Positions 1 through 7,575 of a stretch of DNA of 64,000 bases are shown here, one piece after another. The translations under genes were made by a program, and so were the position numbers. The notes beneath the pieces are model-generated. The model saw only the letters and a list, made by a program, of their open reading frames with translations, searched no databases and was not told where the DNA came from. The DNA is from Bacillota bacterium (GTDB lineage Bacteria; Bacillota; Clostridia; Christensenellales; CAG-138), in NCBI GenBank assembly GCA_023400985.1, contig JAEXEN010000029.1, positions 1 to 64,000 on the forward strand. The letters run 5' to 3'. How positions within the stretch are numbered: position 1 is the first letter of the stretch; every line of letters starts with the position of its first letter.

Positions 1-131
1 TGCCGGGCGACAACATCCGCATGGAGATCAAGCTCATCACCCCGATCGCGATCGAGGAAGGTCTCCGCTTCGCTATCCGCGAGGGCGGCCGCACGGTCGG
101 CGCGGGCGTGGTTGCGTCGGTGATCGAATAA
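1..131 (+). CDS. tuf: Elongation factor Tu, C-terminal end (partial)
   Basis: The window opens inside this gene. The last ~42 residues include PGDNIRMEIKLITPIA and end GRTVGAGVVASVIE, the very conserved end of EF-Tu domain III, which contacts aminoacyl-tRNA. The stop codon is TAA at 129-131, followed directly by a strong terminator. The start lies outside the window. Confidence 0.95.
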   Translation, partial: PGDNIRMEIKLITPIAIEEGLRFAIREGGRTVGAGVVASVIE

Positions 132-143
132 ACATTTCGCTTT

Positions 144-182
144 CGCCCGCATGGCGTTCCGCCATGCGGGCGAGTTTTTTTC
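144..182 (+). terminator. Rho-independent terminator of tuf
   Basis: A perfect 13-bp stem (144-156 with 160-172) with a 3-nt loop is followed by a run of eight T. It sits 13 nt after the tuf stop codon. Confidence 0.93.
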
Positions 183-534
183 AGCACGCCTCGCTTACCG
201 CCCGGCATGCTGCAACGTGTCCCTTGTGCCGCGCATGTCGCCACAAAGGACTTATTTATATGGTATTCTCTATGAAGGATTGGTACACGGCGCGACGGCT
301 CTCGGCGGGATACGCCTCGGTCGCTTGCCCTGCGGGGCTTCGTGGCGCGCCTTTATGCGGCTGTAGGGCGGGATGATTTTCATCCTGCCGCTATACCCAA
401 CGGTAGGCCCGTCACGGCAAGCCAAGCCCTTGCCTTACATGGGAACCCTCCGCATATCGTAGGGAACGGTATTGACCGTTCCGCAATGACAAGCTTACAA
501 TTACAATAAACTACAATCTCGCTTCGGAGGTCCT
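183..534. repeat. Gene-free stretch with two palindromes of a dispersed family
   Basis: No convincing gene. Two hairpins stand out. One at 363-390 (GTAGGGCGG...CCTGCC) recurs inverted at 16950-16975. One at 463-482 (GGAACGGT-attg-ACCGTTCC) recurs at about 17007-17026 as GGAACGGC-taaa-GCCGTTCC with a compensated end pair. These look like dispersed intergenic palindromes rather than regulation of thiN. The thiN ribosome site is GGAGG just before 535. Confidence 0.5.
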
Positions 535-1155
535 ATGAGCTGCTGTATCGTTATGGGAGCGGGCGAATTCGACACGCCTATCCGGAAACCCGACCCGGGC
601 GATCTTGTGATCGCTGCGGACGGCGGGCTTACTTACCTTGCGCAAAGCGGCATAAGGGCGGATATCGTCGTGGGCGATTTCGATTCCCTAAAGGGACGCC
701 CGGACCATCCCAACGTGATCGAGCTTCCCAAGGAGAAGGACGACACCGATCTTTTTTTTGCGCTCAAATGCGGATGGAAGCGCGGCTATCGGGAATTTCA
801 CATCTACGGCGGCACGGGCGGCAGGGCGGATCATACACTTGCCAACTTACAGAGCCTACTTTATCTTGCAAAGCGGGGCGGACAGGGCTTTTTGTATGGC
901 GGCGGGGTCATATATACCTGCATTGAAAACGCGGAAATGGCGTTTGACGAAAGCCTTACGGGCGATATTTCGGTATTTGCCTGGGGCGGCGACGCGAAAG
1001 GCGTGACCTTAAACGGCCTTTATTATCCGCTCCGTGACGCGCATCTCATGCCGGATTTCCCCTTGGGCGTAAGCAATTCCTTCACGGGTAAAAAAAGCAA
1101 GGTCGCTGTTAAGGAAGGTGCGCTTCTCATCGTGTATCCGAACGGGAAGAAATAG
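535..1155 (+). CDS. thiN: Thiamine pyrophosphokinase
   Basis: 206 aa, the usual length for bacterial ThiN/TPK, which transfers pyrophosphate from ATP to thiamine to make cytoplasmic thiamine diphosphate. Seen in the protein: AADGG near residue 30, VVGDFDS near 50, the KDDTDLFFAL metal/ATP site near 68, and GGTGGRADHTLANLQ near 95, all family hallmarks. The start is supported by GGAGG 6 nt upstream. In many Clostridia thiN follows rpe and rsgA; here it stands alone between tuf and a regulator. Its product is the cofactor of the 2-oxoacid:ferredoxin oxidoreductase encoded further along, though no direct link is visible. Confidence 0.9.
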   Translation: MSCCIVMGAGEFDTPIRKPDPGDLVIAADGGLTYLAQSGIRADIVVGDFDSLKGRPDHPNVIELPKEKDDTDLFFALKCGWKRGYREFHIYGGTGGRADHTLANLQSLLYLAKRGGQGFLYGGGVIYTCIENAEMAFDESLTGDISVFAWGGDAKGVTLNGLYYPLRDAHLMPDFPLGVSNSFTGKKSKVAVKEGALLIVYPNGKK

Positions 1156-1189
1156 CATCGTTTTCCCTCGCAACCGCGCAAGTTGCGCC

Positions 1190-1265
1190 AAAAGATGGTA
1201 GACGCAACCGGCGCAACCGGACTACACTTTAAGGAGCCGAACCACTGCGGTTCGACTCCCCTTTT
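1190..1265 (+). other. tRNA-like relic between thiN and the XRE regulator
   Basis: The stretch contains a D-arm-like TGGTAGACGC, a T-arm-like GGTTCGACTCC and matching ends AAAAG/CTTTT. It lacks a proper D stem, and the T arm cannot pair canonically. Instead CGAACC (1238-1243) pairs with GGTTCG (1249-1254). It is probably a degraded tRNA or a chance resemblance; not a functional tRNA. Confidence 0.25.
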
Positions 1266-1301
1266 ACTTAATTGGAGGAATCGGCGATCGGAGAGAAAAC
1301 A

Positions 1302-2984
1302 ATGCTTGGAATGATGATCCGGCGACGCCGGGAGGAAAGAAAGATCAGCCAGGAAGGGCTTGCGGAGCTTATCGGCGTAAGCCGCCAGGCCATTTCCAAA
1401 TGGGAGCAAGGGAAAGCGGTCCCGACGCCCGACAATTTGGAGAGGCTGGAAAACGTACTCGAGTTGCCGGCGGGTACGCTCAGCGGCCTCGTTCACGAGC
1501 AAAACGACGCGGACAAGCCGGCAAAAGCGCCGCGGAAAAAAGCGTTGTATGGGCTTTTTACCGTCGGTGCCGCCGCCGCGCTGGCGCTCGGGTTTTGGCT
1601 CGGGCGCGCGAGCGCGCCTGTGTCCGTGCAGGGGCTTCCCACAGCCACGCCTACGCCTACGCAAACGGAAACGCCGCTCCCGACGGACGCCGTGTTTGCG
1701 GATGAGGACGATCCCTTCACCTCCTTTACCGCCTGGCCGGAAACTTTGACGCTTGAGAAGCAAGAAAAGGTAGATTTTGATGTGCAGGTACCGATGGGTC
1801 CGCCCGAGGAGCTTCTTTCCGAAGCAAAGTGGGAATTAAAAAGCACGCTTCCCATCGGAGCGGCGGTGCTCACGCTGGCCCGCACGGTGGAACCGTACGA
1901 CGGCCCTACTTTGTGGGTGATGGGTCAAAACACAAAAAACGACCCTTATACGGTTCTGGAGCGCATGAACGAGGACGCGCTCCTATGGGAGGAAACAGAG
2001 GACGGCGAGCGGCAGTGGGCCGTGCCTGTGGGCAATGTGCTGGGTTATGACAGCTTTTTGGTGCGCTTGGCGGGAGAAACGGATATCCTCTTTTCCGTGA
2101 TCGGCGGCGCGCCGCGGGTGGCGCTTCGCTTAAGCGACTTGGAGGGTTTTGCCGACCTCGATCTGGACGGCGAGCAGGAGGCCGTTTGCAGGGAGCCGGA
2201 ATCCCCCTATACCGTTTACGACAGGGAACCGGACGGCTATTTTTGCTATACGGTGGAAGAGCCGAAACGGGATCGAATGGCGGAGGGCTGCTATTTTCTG
2301 TATGATGCGGAGGCGCGTGCCTTTGGATTTGACACGCTGGAAGGGACGCAGTCGTATATTCGGGACGAGGCGCCCATCTACGACAGGCTTTTCGGCGGCG
2401 TGCTGCAAAAAAGAGCGAGCAATGCGAACCGTTCCTTCATGGCGGGCTCCGTAGGGGGAACGACGGTATTCTTTTTCGACTACGACCCGGACCAAACAAG
2501 CTGGCGCGCGGACGGAACGCCGAACCTCACTCCGCGGCAAAGCGCAGAGCTGCTTTTGGAAGATTTGGAGGCGATTACCGGCTACCGGCCGGAGCGCTGT
2601 TACCTAAATGGCGCTTATGTTTCTCTGGAATCGGACTGGGAGCACCGTTCCTTCTTTTCGGGTAGTGAGCAAAGAAGCACGCATACCGTTGGGAGCATGG
2701 ATATTGCATGGCAAAGCGAGTGGGCGCCGTGGTCGCCTTTAAAAAAAGAGAATGTGCAGCTGCCCGCAGGCTTTAGCGGCATGAAGGATGCGGAGCGCGC
2801 GGTATGGTGGTATGAGCGCATCGTCCATTTGGATGACGGGCCCATCGTATCCGCGGAGCCTTCGCAATATAAGGATGTCGTAAAATGCACGCTGAAGGAC
2901 GGGAGCTTTTTTGAGATCACCTTGGACGAAGACGGGTATATGACTTCCATTTATGGGCCGTATCCGGAGGGATTTACGCATTAA
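1302..2984 (+). CDS. XRE-family regulator with a membrane anchor and large external domain
   Basis: 560 aa from ATG 1302, preferred because GGAGAG lies 6 nt upstream; a TTG at 1272 in the same frame is less likely. Residues 4-60 form an XRE helix-turn-helix (ISQEGLAELIGVSRQAISKW). Residues ~82-101 are one transmembrane helix (LYGLFTVGAAAALALGFWLG). A Thr/Pro-rich linker (TATPTPTQTETPLPT) precedes about 430 residues predicted outside the cell with no domain I recognise. The design suggests a one-component sensor whose outer domain influences a cytoplasmic DNA-binding head. The target is unknown; the gene stands alone. Confidence 0.75.
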   Translation: MLGMMIRRRREERKISQEGLAELIGVSRQAISKWEQGKAVPTPDNLERLENVLELPAGTLSGLVHEQNDADKPAKAPRKKALYGLFTVGAAAALALGFWLGRASAPVSVQGLPTATPTPTQTETPLPTDAVFADEDDPFTSFTAWPETLTLEKQEKVDFDVQVPMGPPEELLSEAKWELKSTLPIGAAVLTLARTVEPYDGPTLWVMGQNTKNDPYTVLERMNEDALLWEETEDGERQWAVPVGNVLGYDSFLVRLAGETDILFSVIGGAPRVALRLSDLEGFADLDLDGEQEAVCREPESPYTVYDREPDGYFCYTVEEPKRDRMAEGCYFLYDAEARAFGFDTLEGTQSYIRDEAPIYDRLFGGVLQKRASNANRSFMAGSVGGTTVFFFDYDPDQTSWRADGTPNLTPRQSAELLLEDLEAITGYRPERCYLNGAYVSLESDWEHRSFFSGSEQRSTHTVGSMDIAWQSEWAPWSPLKKENVQLPAGFSGMKDAERAVWWYERIVHLDDGPIVSAEPSQYKDVVKCTLKDGSFFEITLDEDGYMTSIYGPYPEGFTH

Positions 2985-3044
2985 AAATAAAGACCGTTTC
3001 GTACTTGGCACAAAACAGCCTTTTTCCGTCATCGGGCTTTTTGT

Positions 3045-3689
3045 TCACTTGAGCCGCATCTCGATTTCCCTGATTACCTCGATTTCACGCGGATGGTTAT
3101 GCCCGCTTACACACAGTTTAAAGTCGAGCGCGCGGTAGGCGCCGAGCGTGTCGCGGTAAACTTCCGTACCGCATTCGAGGTTCGGGACGATTTCCTCGTC
3201 GGTATCGCCGATATTATCGCCCGCGTTCAAAATGCCGTCCGTTTCGTCGAATACGCTGATGCAGTCGTCCGTATGTCCGGGACTGTAAAAAATGCGGAGT
3301 TTATCGGCAGGGAAGTATAGCGCGGAATCGAACGTGAGGGAAGGCAGGGCAAACCGTACTTCCCCGCGCGCGATTTGCCGATGCTTCTCATAATCCTGCC
3401 GCATGGTTTCCTCGAGTGCTTTGCGACAAAGCGCGTGTGAAACGATAAGGCTGCCTTCAAAATAGCCGTTACCCCACACATGGTCCCAATGGTGGTGCGT
3501 ATTCACTACCACAAGGGGTTTTTTTTCATCCCGCAAAAGCTCTTTTACCGGTTCGATGCTGCCGTACCCAAGCCCCGTGTCGATGAGAAAATTGTGAACG
3601 CTGCCGAAGATGAGATGAAGGTGTAGGTCCCAGTCAAGCCCGTCGTGCGAGAAAAGCACGCTTCTTGTGCCGATGCGCTGCGTAAGCAT
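3045..3689 (-). CDS. MBL-fold metallo-hydrolase
   Basis: 214 aa. The ATG at 3689 is preceded by GGAGG. The metallo-beta-lactamase fold is shown by NTHHHWDHVWGN (HxHxDH zinc site, ~65-75), YSPGHTDDCISV (third histidine) and LNAGDNIGD (bridging Asp). These enzymes hydrolyse thioesters, lactones or phosphodiesters; the substrate cannot be read from sequence. The gene starts 18 nt after the GntR regulator stop, so the two form an operon divergent from the ptb-buk operon. A thioesterase role in branched acyl-CoA metabolism is possible but only inferred. Confidence 0.8.
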   Translation of the reverse strand: MLTQRIGTRSVLFSHDGLDWDLHLHLIFGSVHNFLIDTGLGYGSIEPVKELLRDEKKPLVVVNTHHHWDHVWGNGYFEGSLIVSHALCRKALEETMRQDYEKHRQIARGEVRFALPSLTFDSALYFPADKLRIFYSPGHTDDCISVFDETDGILNAGDNIGDTDEEIVPNLECGTEVYRDTLGAYRALDFKLCVSGHNHPREIEVIREIEMRLK

Positions 3690-3706
3690 AAATACCTCCC
3701 CTTGCA

Positions 3707-4408
3707 CTACTCCAAAATATTCTTCCCGAAATCCAGCTCGAGCGCATGAATGGTGTGGCGGATATGAATGGACACCGCGTGTCTTACGCCCACGGTATCG
3801 CGGTTTTTGAGCATCTCCACGATCAGCCTGTTGTCGCGCAAAGTAAATTCCGCAAGGTTGGGGTCGTTGCCGTAGAGAAGCCACGCGTCCTTGATGGCGC
3901 TGTTGATGAGCGGTATGAGCTGCGTCATGAATTCGTTGCCTGCACCCGTTAAAATTGCGGTATGAAACAGCGAGTCGGTATCCGTCCACGGCTTGCCTTT
4001 ATGGATGAGCGACTCCACCTGCTCGCTAAGCTCCCCGATATGCTCGATATCCGCGTCCGAGGCGCGCTCGCATGCGAGCGCGGCGGTTTGCGGCTCAAAC
4101 ATCAGACGCACTTCAAAAAGATCCCTGAGGCGGATGCGAAGCTTTTCAAGGCGATGGATGCCGAAGCCGCCCATGTTCGCGCCTTCCGCGATGAAGGTGC
4201 CCAAGCCCCTTTTTACCTCCAAAACACCCTGCGCGGCGAGGATGCGTATGGCTTCGCGCAGCGTGATGCGGCTCACGCCGAGGTTTTGCGCAAGCTCGTT
4301 TTCGTTGGGCAGCTTATCACCCTCCGAAAACAGCCGTTCTGTTGTGATCATACCGTAAATTTTATTCGCCGTTCGCTCCGAGAGGCTTTTCTTCGGTAAC
4401 TTTTCCAT
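3707..4408 (-). CDS. GntR-family regulator, FadR/FCD subfamily
   Basis: 233 aa. The N-terminal winged helix (residues ~8-75) carries the GntR signature KLPNENELAQNLGVSRITLREAIRIL. The C-terminal FCD domain shows the metal/ligand pattern (LFHTAIL; later VRHAVSIHIRH). FCD regulators bind carboxylic acids and usually repress. The gene is divergent from ptb, and the shared 201-nt gap holds GTTGTAAGACAAC, which fits the FadR-type half-site pattern TNGTNNNACNA. It is therefore the likely ligand-responsive repressor of the branched-chain catabolic operon and of itself. Confidence 0.88.
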   Translation of the reverse strand: MEKLPKKSLSERTANKIYGMITTERLFSEGDKLPNENELAQNLGVSRITLREAIRILAAQGVLEVKRGLGTFIAEGANMGGFGIHRLEKLRIRLRDLFEVRLMFEPQTAALACERASDADIEHIGELSEQVESLIHKGKPWTDTDSLFHTAILTGAGNEFMTQLIPLINSAIKDAWLLYGNDPNLAEFTLRDNRLIVEMLKNRDTVGVRHAVSIHIRHTIHALELDFGKNILE

Positions 4409-4482
4409 TTTTTACCCTACCTTGCCTTGACTCGCCATCCAATAATATATCATGTATAATCGCTGCCATCCGGCCAAATGCC

Positions 4483-4511
4483 GTTGACATGAACCGGCGA
4501 AAAGTATAAGA
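4483..4511 (+). promoter_or_regulatory. Sigma-A promoter of the ptb operon
   Basis: TTGACA (4483-4488), a 17-nt spacer, then TATAAG (4506-4511). The start of transcription would fall inside the GntR-type palindrome that follows. Confidence 0.7.
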
Positions 4512-4517
4512 TAATTG

Positions 4518-4530
4518 TTGTAAGACAACC
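4518..4530. promoter_or_regulatory. Likely GntR/FCD operator
   Basis: Perfect palindrome GTTGT-AAG-ACAAC, containing TTGTAAGACAA, which fits the FadR-family consensus. It begins 7 nt after the -10 box, so a bound repressor would block the promoter. Confidence 0.65.
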
Positions 4531-4609
4531 GGTTAAGACATCATACAACTATCCTTATTGTTACACATTCCGCACCATTCTGCAATCTGAATTTTTCGGA
4601 GAAAAAATC

Positions 4610-5527
4610 ATGATACAATCTTTTTCTGAGCTTATGCAACGCGCGCTTAACGGCGCGAAACGGAAAAAACGCACCGTTGCCGTTGCCGCCGCGCACGACG
4701 CGGAGGTCTTAATTGCCGCGAGCAAGGCGACGGAGCTCGGTCTCGCCTCTTTTATTCTGGCAGGGGACGTTTTGCGCATCAAAGAGATCGCCGCCGAGCA
4801 TGGTTTGAACATATCCGGTGCGGAGCTCATCGACGAAAAAGATCCGTCCGCCGCTTGCAGAAAAGCGGTTGCGCTCGTATCGGGCGGCAGCGCGCATATC
4901 GTGATGAAAGGCCTTGTAGATACCTCCGTCATGTTGAAGGCGGTGCTCGACAAGGAGATCGGCCTTCGGGACGCCCACGTGCTTTCGCACACGGCTGTTT
5001 TTGACGTACCGGGCTTTCCGCGCCTTTTGTATGTAACGGACGCCGCTATGAATATCGCGCCCGATGCGGAAACGAAAAAGGTCATTTTGGAAAACGCCGC
5101 GAAGGTGGCGCACGCGCTCGGCAGCGCTGATCCCGTGGCTGCGGCAATATGCGCGGTCGAAAAGGTAAACGAGAAAATGCCCGCCACGCTCGACGCCAAA
5201 GCGCTCGTTGAAATGCATCATAACGGCGATATCGTGGGTTGCCGTGTCACGGGCCCCCTTGCGCTCGATAACGCTGTGTCCGTTCCCGCCGCAAAGCATA
5301 AAGGTATTATGGACCCTCTTGCTGGCAACGCGGATATTCTCCTCATGCCTGATATCGAGGCGGGCAACATCCTCTACAAGGCGCTCGTGTTCCTTGCGGG
5401 GGCGAAGAACGCGGGCGTGATCGTGGGCGCGAAAGCGCCGGTCGTTATCACCTCCCGTGCGGACAGCGACGAGACCAAGCTTTACTCCATCGCGCTCGCG
5501 GCGCTGATGGCGGACTATAATTCATAA
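4610..5527 (+). CDS. ptb: Phosphate butyryltransferase (phosphotransbutyrylase)
   Basis: 305 aa, normal for Ptb. It exchanges CoA of butyryl-CoA or branched acyl-CoAs for phosphate, giving the acyl phosphate used by Buk. Visible family signatures are HIVMKGLVDTSVMLKAVL (~102-119), VLSHTAVFDVPGFPRLLYVT and LLMPDIEAGNILYKAL near the C terminus. It is the first gene of an operon with buk, 18 nt before it. The neighbours (2-oxoacid:ferredoxin oxidoreductase and branched-chain aminotransferase) point to isobutyryl-, isovaleryl- and 2-methylbutyryl-CoA as the substrates rather than, or besides, n-butyryl-CoA. Confidence 0.92.
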   Translation: MIQSFSELMQRALNGAKRKKRTVAVAAAHDAEVLIAASKATELGLASFILAGDVLRIKEIAAEHGLNISGAELIDEKDPSAACRKAVALVSGGSAHIVMKGLVDTSVMLKAVLDKEIGLRDAHVLSHTAVFDVPGFPRLLYVTDAAMNIAPDAETKKVILENAAKVAHALGSADPVAAAICAVEKVNEKMPATLDAKALVEMHHNGDIVGCRVTGPLALDNAVSVPAAKHKGIMDPLAGNADILLMPDIEAGNILYKALVFLAGAKNAGVIVGAKAPVVITSRADSDETKLYSIALAALMADYNS

Positions 5528-5545
5528 CCATCGGGGGAAAAGCGC

Positions 5546-6616
5546 ATGAAGCTCCTTGTCATCAACATCGGCTCCACCTCAACGAAGCTCGCCGTTTATA
5601 ACGATGAAACGCCGGAATTCACGCACATCCTGCGCCACTCGCAGGAGGAGATGAAATCCTTAAGATCCGTCGAGGATCACTATAGCTACCGCAAGCCCCT
5701 CGTGCAGGCGGCTTTAAAGGAGCGCGGGCTCGAAAGGGCGCATTTTGACGCGGTGGTCGGCAGGGGCGGGCTTATCAAGCCCATCCCGAGCGGCACCTAC
5801 AGCGTGAACAAGCTCATGTACGACGATCTTCTGTCGTGCAAATGGGGCAAGCACCTTGTGAACCTTGGCGGCATCCTCGCGTTTGAGGTGGCGGCGGAGC
5901 ACAAGTGCCCCGCGTACATCGTGGACCCCGTGGTTGTGGATGAGGTGGAGGAAGTCGCGCGCCTTTCGGGCTATCCGGGCCTGCCCCGCACACTCGCATG
6001 GCACGCGCTCAACCAAAAGGCGATCGCGAAAGCCTACGCCAAATCCATCTGCAAAAAATACGAGGAATTGAACCTCATCGTGGCGCACATGGGCGGCGGG
6101 GTGACGATCGGCGCACACCGCAAGGGCCGCGTGATCGACGTGAACAACGCCATCGACGGCGACGGCCCGTATTCGGCCGAGCGCCCGGGCGGTCTGCCGG
6201 TGGGCGAGGTAATGCGCCTTTGCTACAGCGGCAAGTACCCGACGTATGACGATATCCGCAAGGAATTCACCTCCCGCGGCGGTCTCGTGGCTTACTTGGG
6301 CACCAACGATATGAAAGAGGTCGTTGCCCGCATCGAAGCGGGGGATGCATACGCAAAGCTCATTTTGCAGGGCATGGCCTACCAGACCGCAAAGGAAATA
6401 GGCGCCGCGGCGGCGGTGCTCCATGGCGAAGTGGACGCCGTCATCATAACGGGCGGCATTGCCTACAACACGATCGTCATGGACTGGATCAAGGAAATGG
6501 TAAGCTTTCTTGCGCCGGTCGTTGTGGTGCCCGGCGAGGATGAGCTCGGGGCGCTTGCTATGGGGGCGCTAAGGGTATTGAGGGGCGAAGAGGAAGCCCA
6601 CGAATATTCGTATTGA
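5546..6616 (+). CDS. buk: Butyrate / branched-chain fatty acid kinase
   Basis: 356 aa acetokinase-family enzyme that makes ATP from butyryl phosphate or branched acyl phosphates. Diagnostic pieces: the N-terminal phosphate loop VINIGSTSTKLAVY, VGRGGLIKPIPSGTYSVN (~68), VAHMGGGVTIGAH (~183) and ITGGIAYN (~300). Coupled with ptb just upstream, it provides substrate-level phosphorylation. The same pair heads the bkd operon of Bacillus and Listeria; here the dehydrogenase complex is replaced by a ferredoxin enzyme. Confidence 0.93.
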   Translation: MKLLVINIGSTSTKLAVYNDETPEFTHILRHSQEEMKSLRSVEDHYSYRKPLVQAALKERGLERAHFDAVVGRGGLIKPIPSGTYSVNKLMYDDLLSCKWGKHLVNLGGILAFEVAAEHKCPAYIVDPVVVDEVEEVARLSGYPGLPRTLAWHALNQKAIAKAYAKSICKKYEELNLIVAHMGGGVTIGAHRKGRVIDVNNAIDGDGPYSAERPGGLPVGEVMRLCYSGKYPTYDDIRKEFTSRGGLVAYLGTNDMKEVVARIEAGDAYAKLILQGMAYQTAKEIGAAAAVLHGEVDAVIITGGIAYNTIVMDWIKEMVSFLAPVVVVPGEDELGALAMGALRVLRGEEEAHEYSY

Positions 6617-6640
6617 TATCTCAACGTTCCTCGGAGGTAT

Positions 6641-7306
6641 ATGAACGACCGCGTTTTTATCATCACAGGGCATTACGGCAGCGGCAAAACGGAATTTGCC
6701 GTCAATTTCGCGTTGCGCCTCAAAAAGAGGTTTCCGCGCGTGGCGCTTGCCGATCTCGATATCGTAAACCCGTATTTCCGCTCGCGCGAGCGCGAGGAGC
6801 TTTTTAAAGAGCACGGCGTGGAGCTCATCGCTTCGCCCGCCCGTATGGGCAACGCGGACCTGCCTGCCATCCCAGCGCAGGTGCTGAGCATTTTTGAGGA
6901 CGAAACGCTCGCGGGCGTGATCGACGTGGGCGGCGACCCCGTAGGGGCACGGGTCCTAAAGCGGTTCGTACCGTACGCAGTAAGGCGGCCGTGCGCGCTC
7001 TACATGGTTTTGAACTTCAACCGCGGACTTACGAAAACGCCTGAGGCCGCCATAGAATACCTCAGCGGCATCGAGGCGTCGAGCGGCCTAAAAGTGACGG
7101 GGCTTGTAAACAACACCCATCTTTGCTCCGAATCGACCGCACAAGATGTGCTTCGCGGCAATGCGCTTTCGTTGGAGGTCGCGAAAAAAACGGGGCTTCC
7201 GCTCCTTTACAACGCTTTCGATGAGAGGCTCGCGGGGGAGATCAAAAGCGGCCTCACGGGCGAAAGCTTCCCGCTCACCCTCTACATGAAAAAACCTTGG
7301 GAATGA
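6641..7306 (+). CDS. ParA/MinD-like P-loop ATPase
   Basis: 221 aa, ATG preceded by CGGAGGT. The N terminus has a P-loop (GHYGSGKTE, ~10-18), then ALADLDIVNPYFRSR and IDVGGDPVGARVL, which resemble the switch regions of the CobQ/MinD/ParA group. It lies between buk and the oxidoreductase ferredoxin subunit in one operon. By position it may help assemble or metallate the oxidoreductase, but no function is proven by sequence. No membrane or DNA-binding segment is visible. Confidence 0.65.
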   Translation: MNDRVFIITGHYGSGKTEFAVNFALRLKKRFPRVALADLDIVNPYFRSREREELFKEHGVELIASPARMGNADLPAIPAQVLSIFEDETLAGVIDVGGDPVGARVLKRFVPYAVRRPCALYMVLNFNRGLTKTPEAAIEYLSGIEASSGLKVTGLVNNTHLCSESTAQDVLRGNALSLEVAKKTGLPLLYNAFDERLAGEIKSGLTGESFPLTLYMKKPWE

Positions 7307-7357
7307 GAATTCCCCTAACCCATAAACCAATATCCAAATGTGTTTTAGGAGGCAATT

Positions 7358-7570
7358 ATGGCCGGAAGGGTAACGTTTGACAGGGAGCGGTGCAAGGGCT
7401 GCGAGCTTTGCACTGCGGTATGCCCGAAAAAGATCGTCGTCATCGACATGAGCGCCACCAACTCGAAGGGCTATCACCCTGCTACGGTCAGCGATATGTC
7501 GTTGTGCATCGCGTGCGGCAACTGCGCGCGCATGTGTCCGGATTCCGTGATTACCGTGGAAAGGATCTGA
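7358..7570 (+). CDS. 2-oxoacid:ferredoxin oxidoreductase, ferredoxin-like (delta) subunit
   Basis: 70 aa with two [4Fe-4S] motifs: CKGCELCTAVCPKK (~14-27) and CIACGNCARMCPD (~51-63). This is the small electron-transfer subunit of four-subunit 2-oxoacid oxidoreductases, carrying electrons from the TPP site towards free ferredoxin. Start ATG 7358 has TTAGGAGG upstream. It ends 5 nt before the alpha subunit. Confidence 0.88.
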   Translation: MAGRVTFDRERCKGCELCTAVCPKKIVVIDMSATNSKGYHPATVSDMSLCIACGNCARMCPDSVITVERI

Positions 7571-7575
7571 CCGAT

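Noticed and set aside
5714..6424. Long minus-strand frame opposite buk
   Set aside because: It is the shadow of a GC-rich coding strand; composition is His/Arg/Ala-rich and buk is unambiguous.
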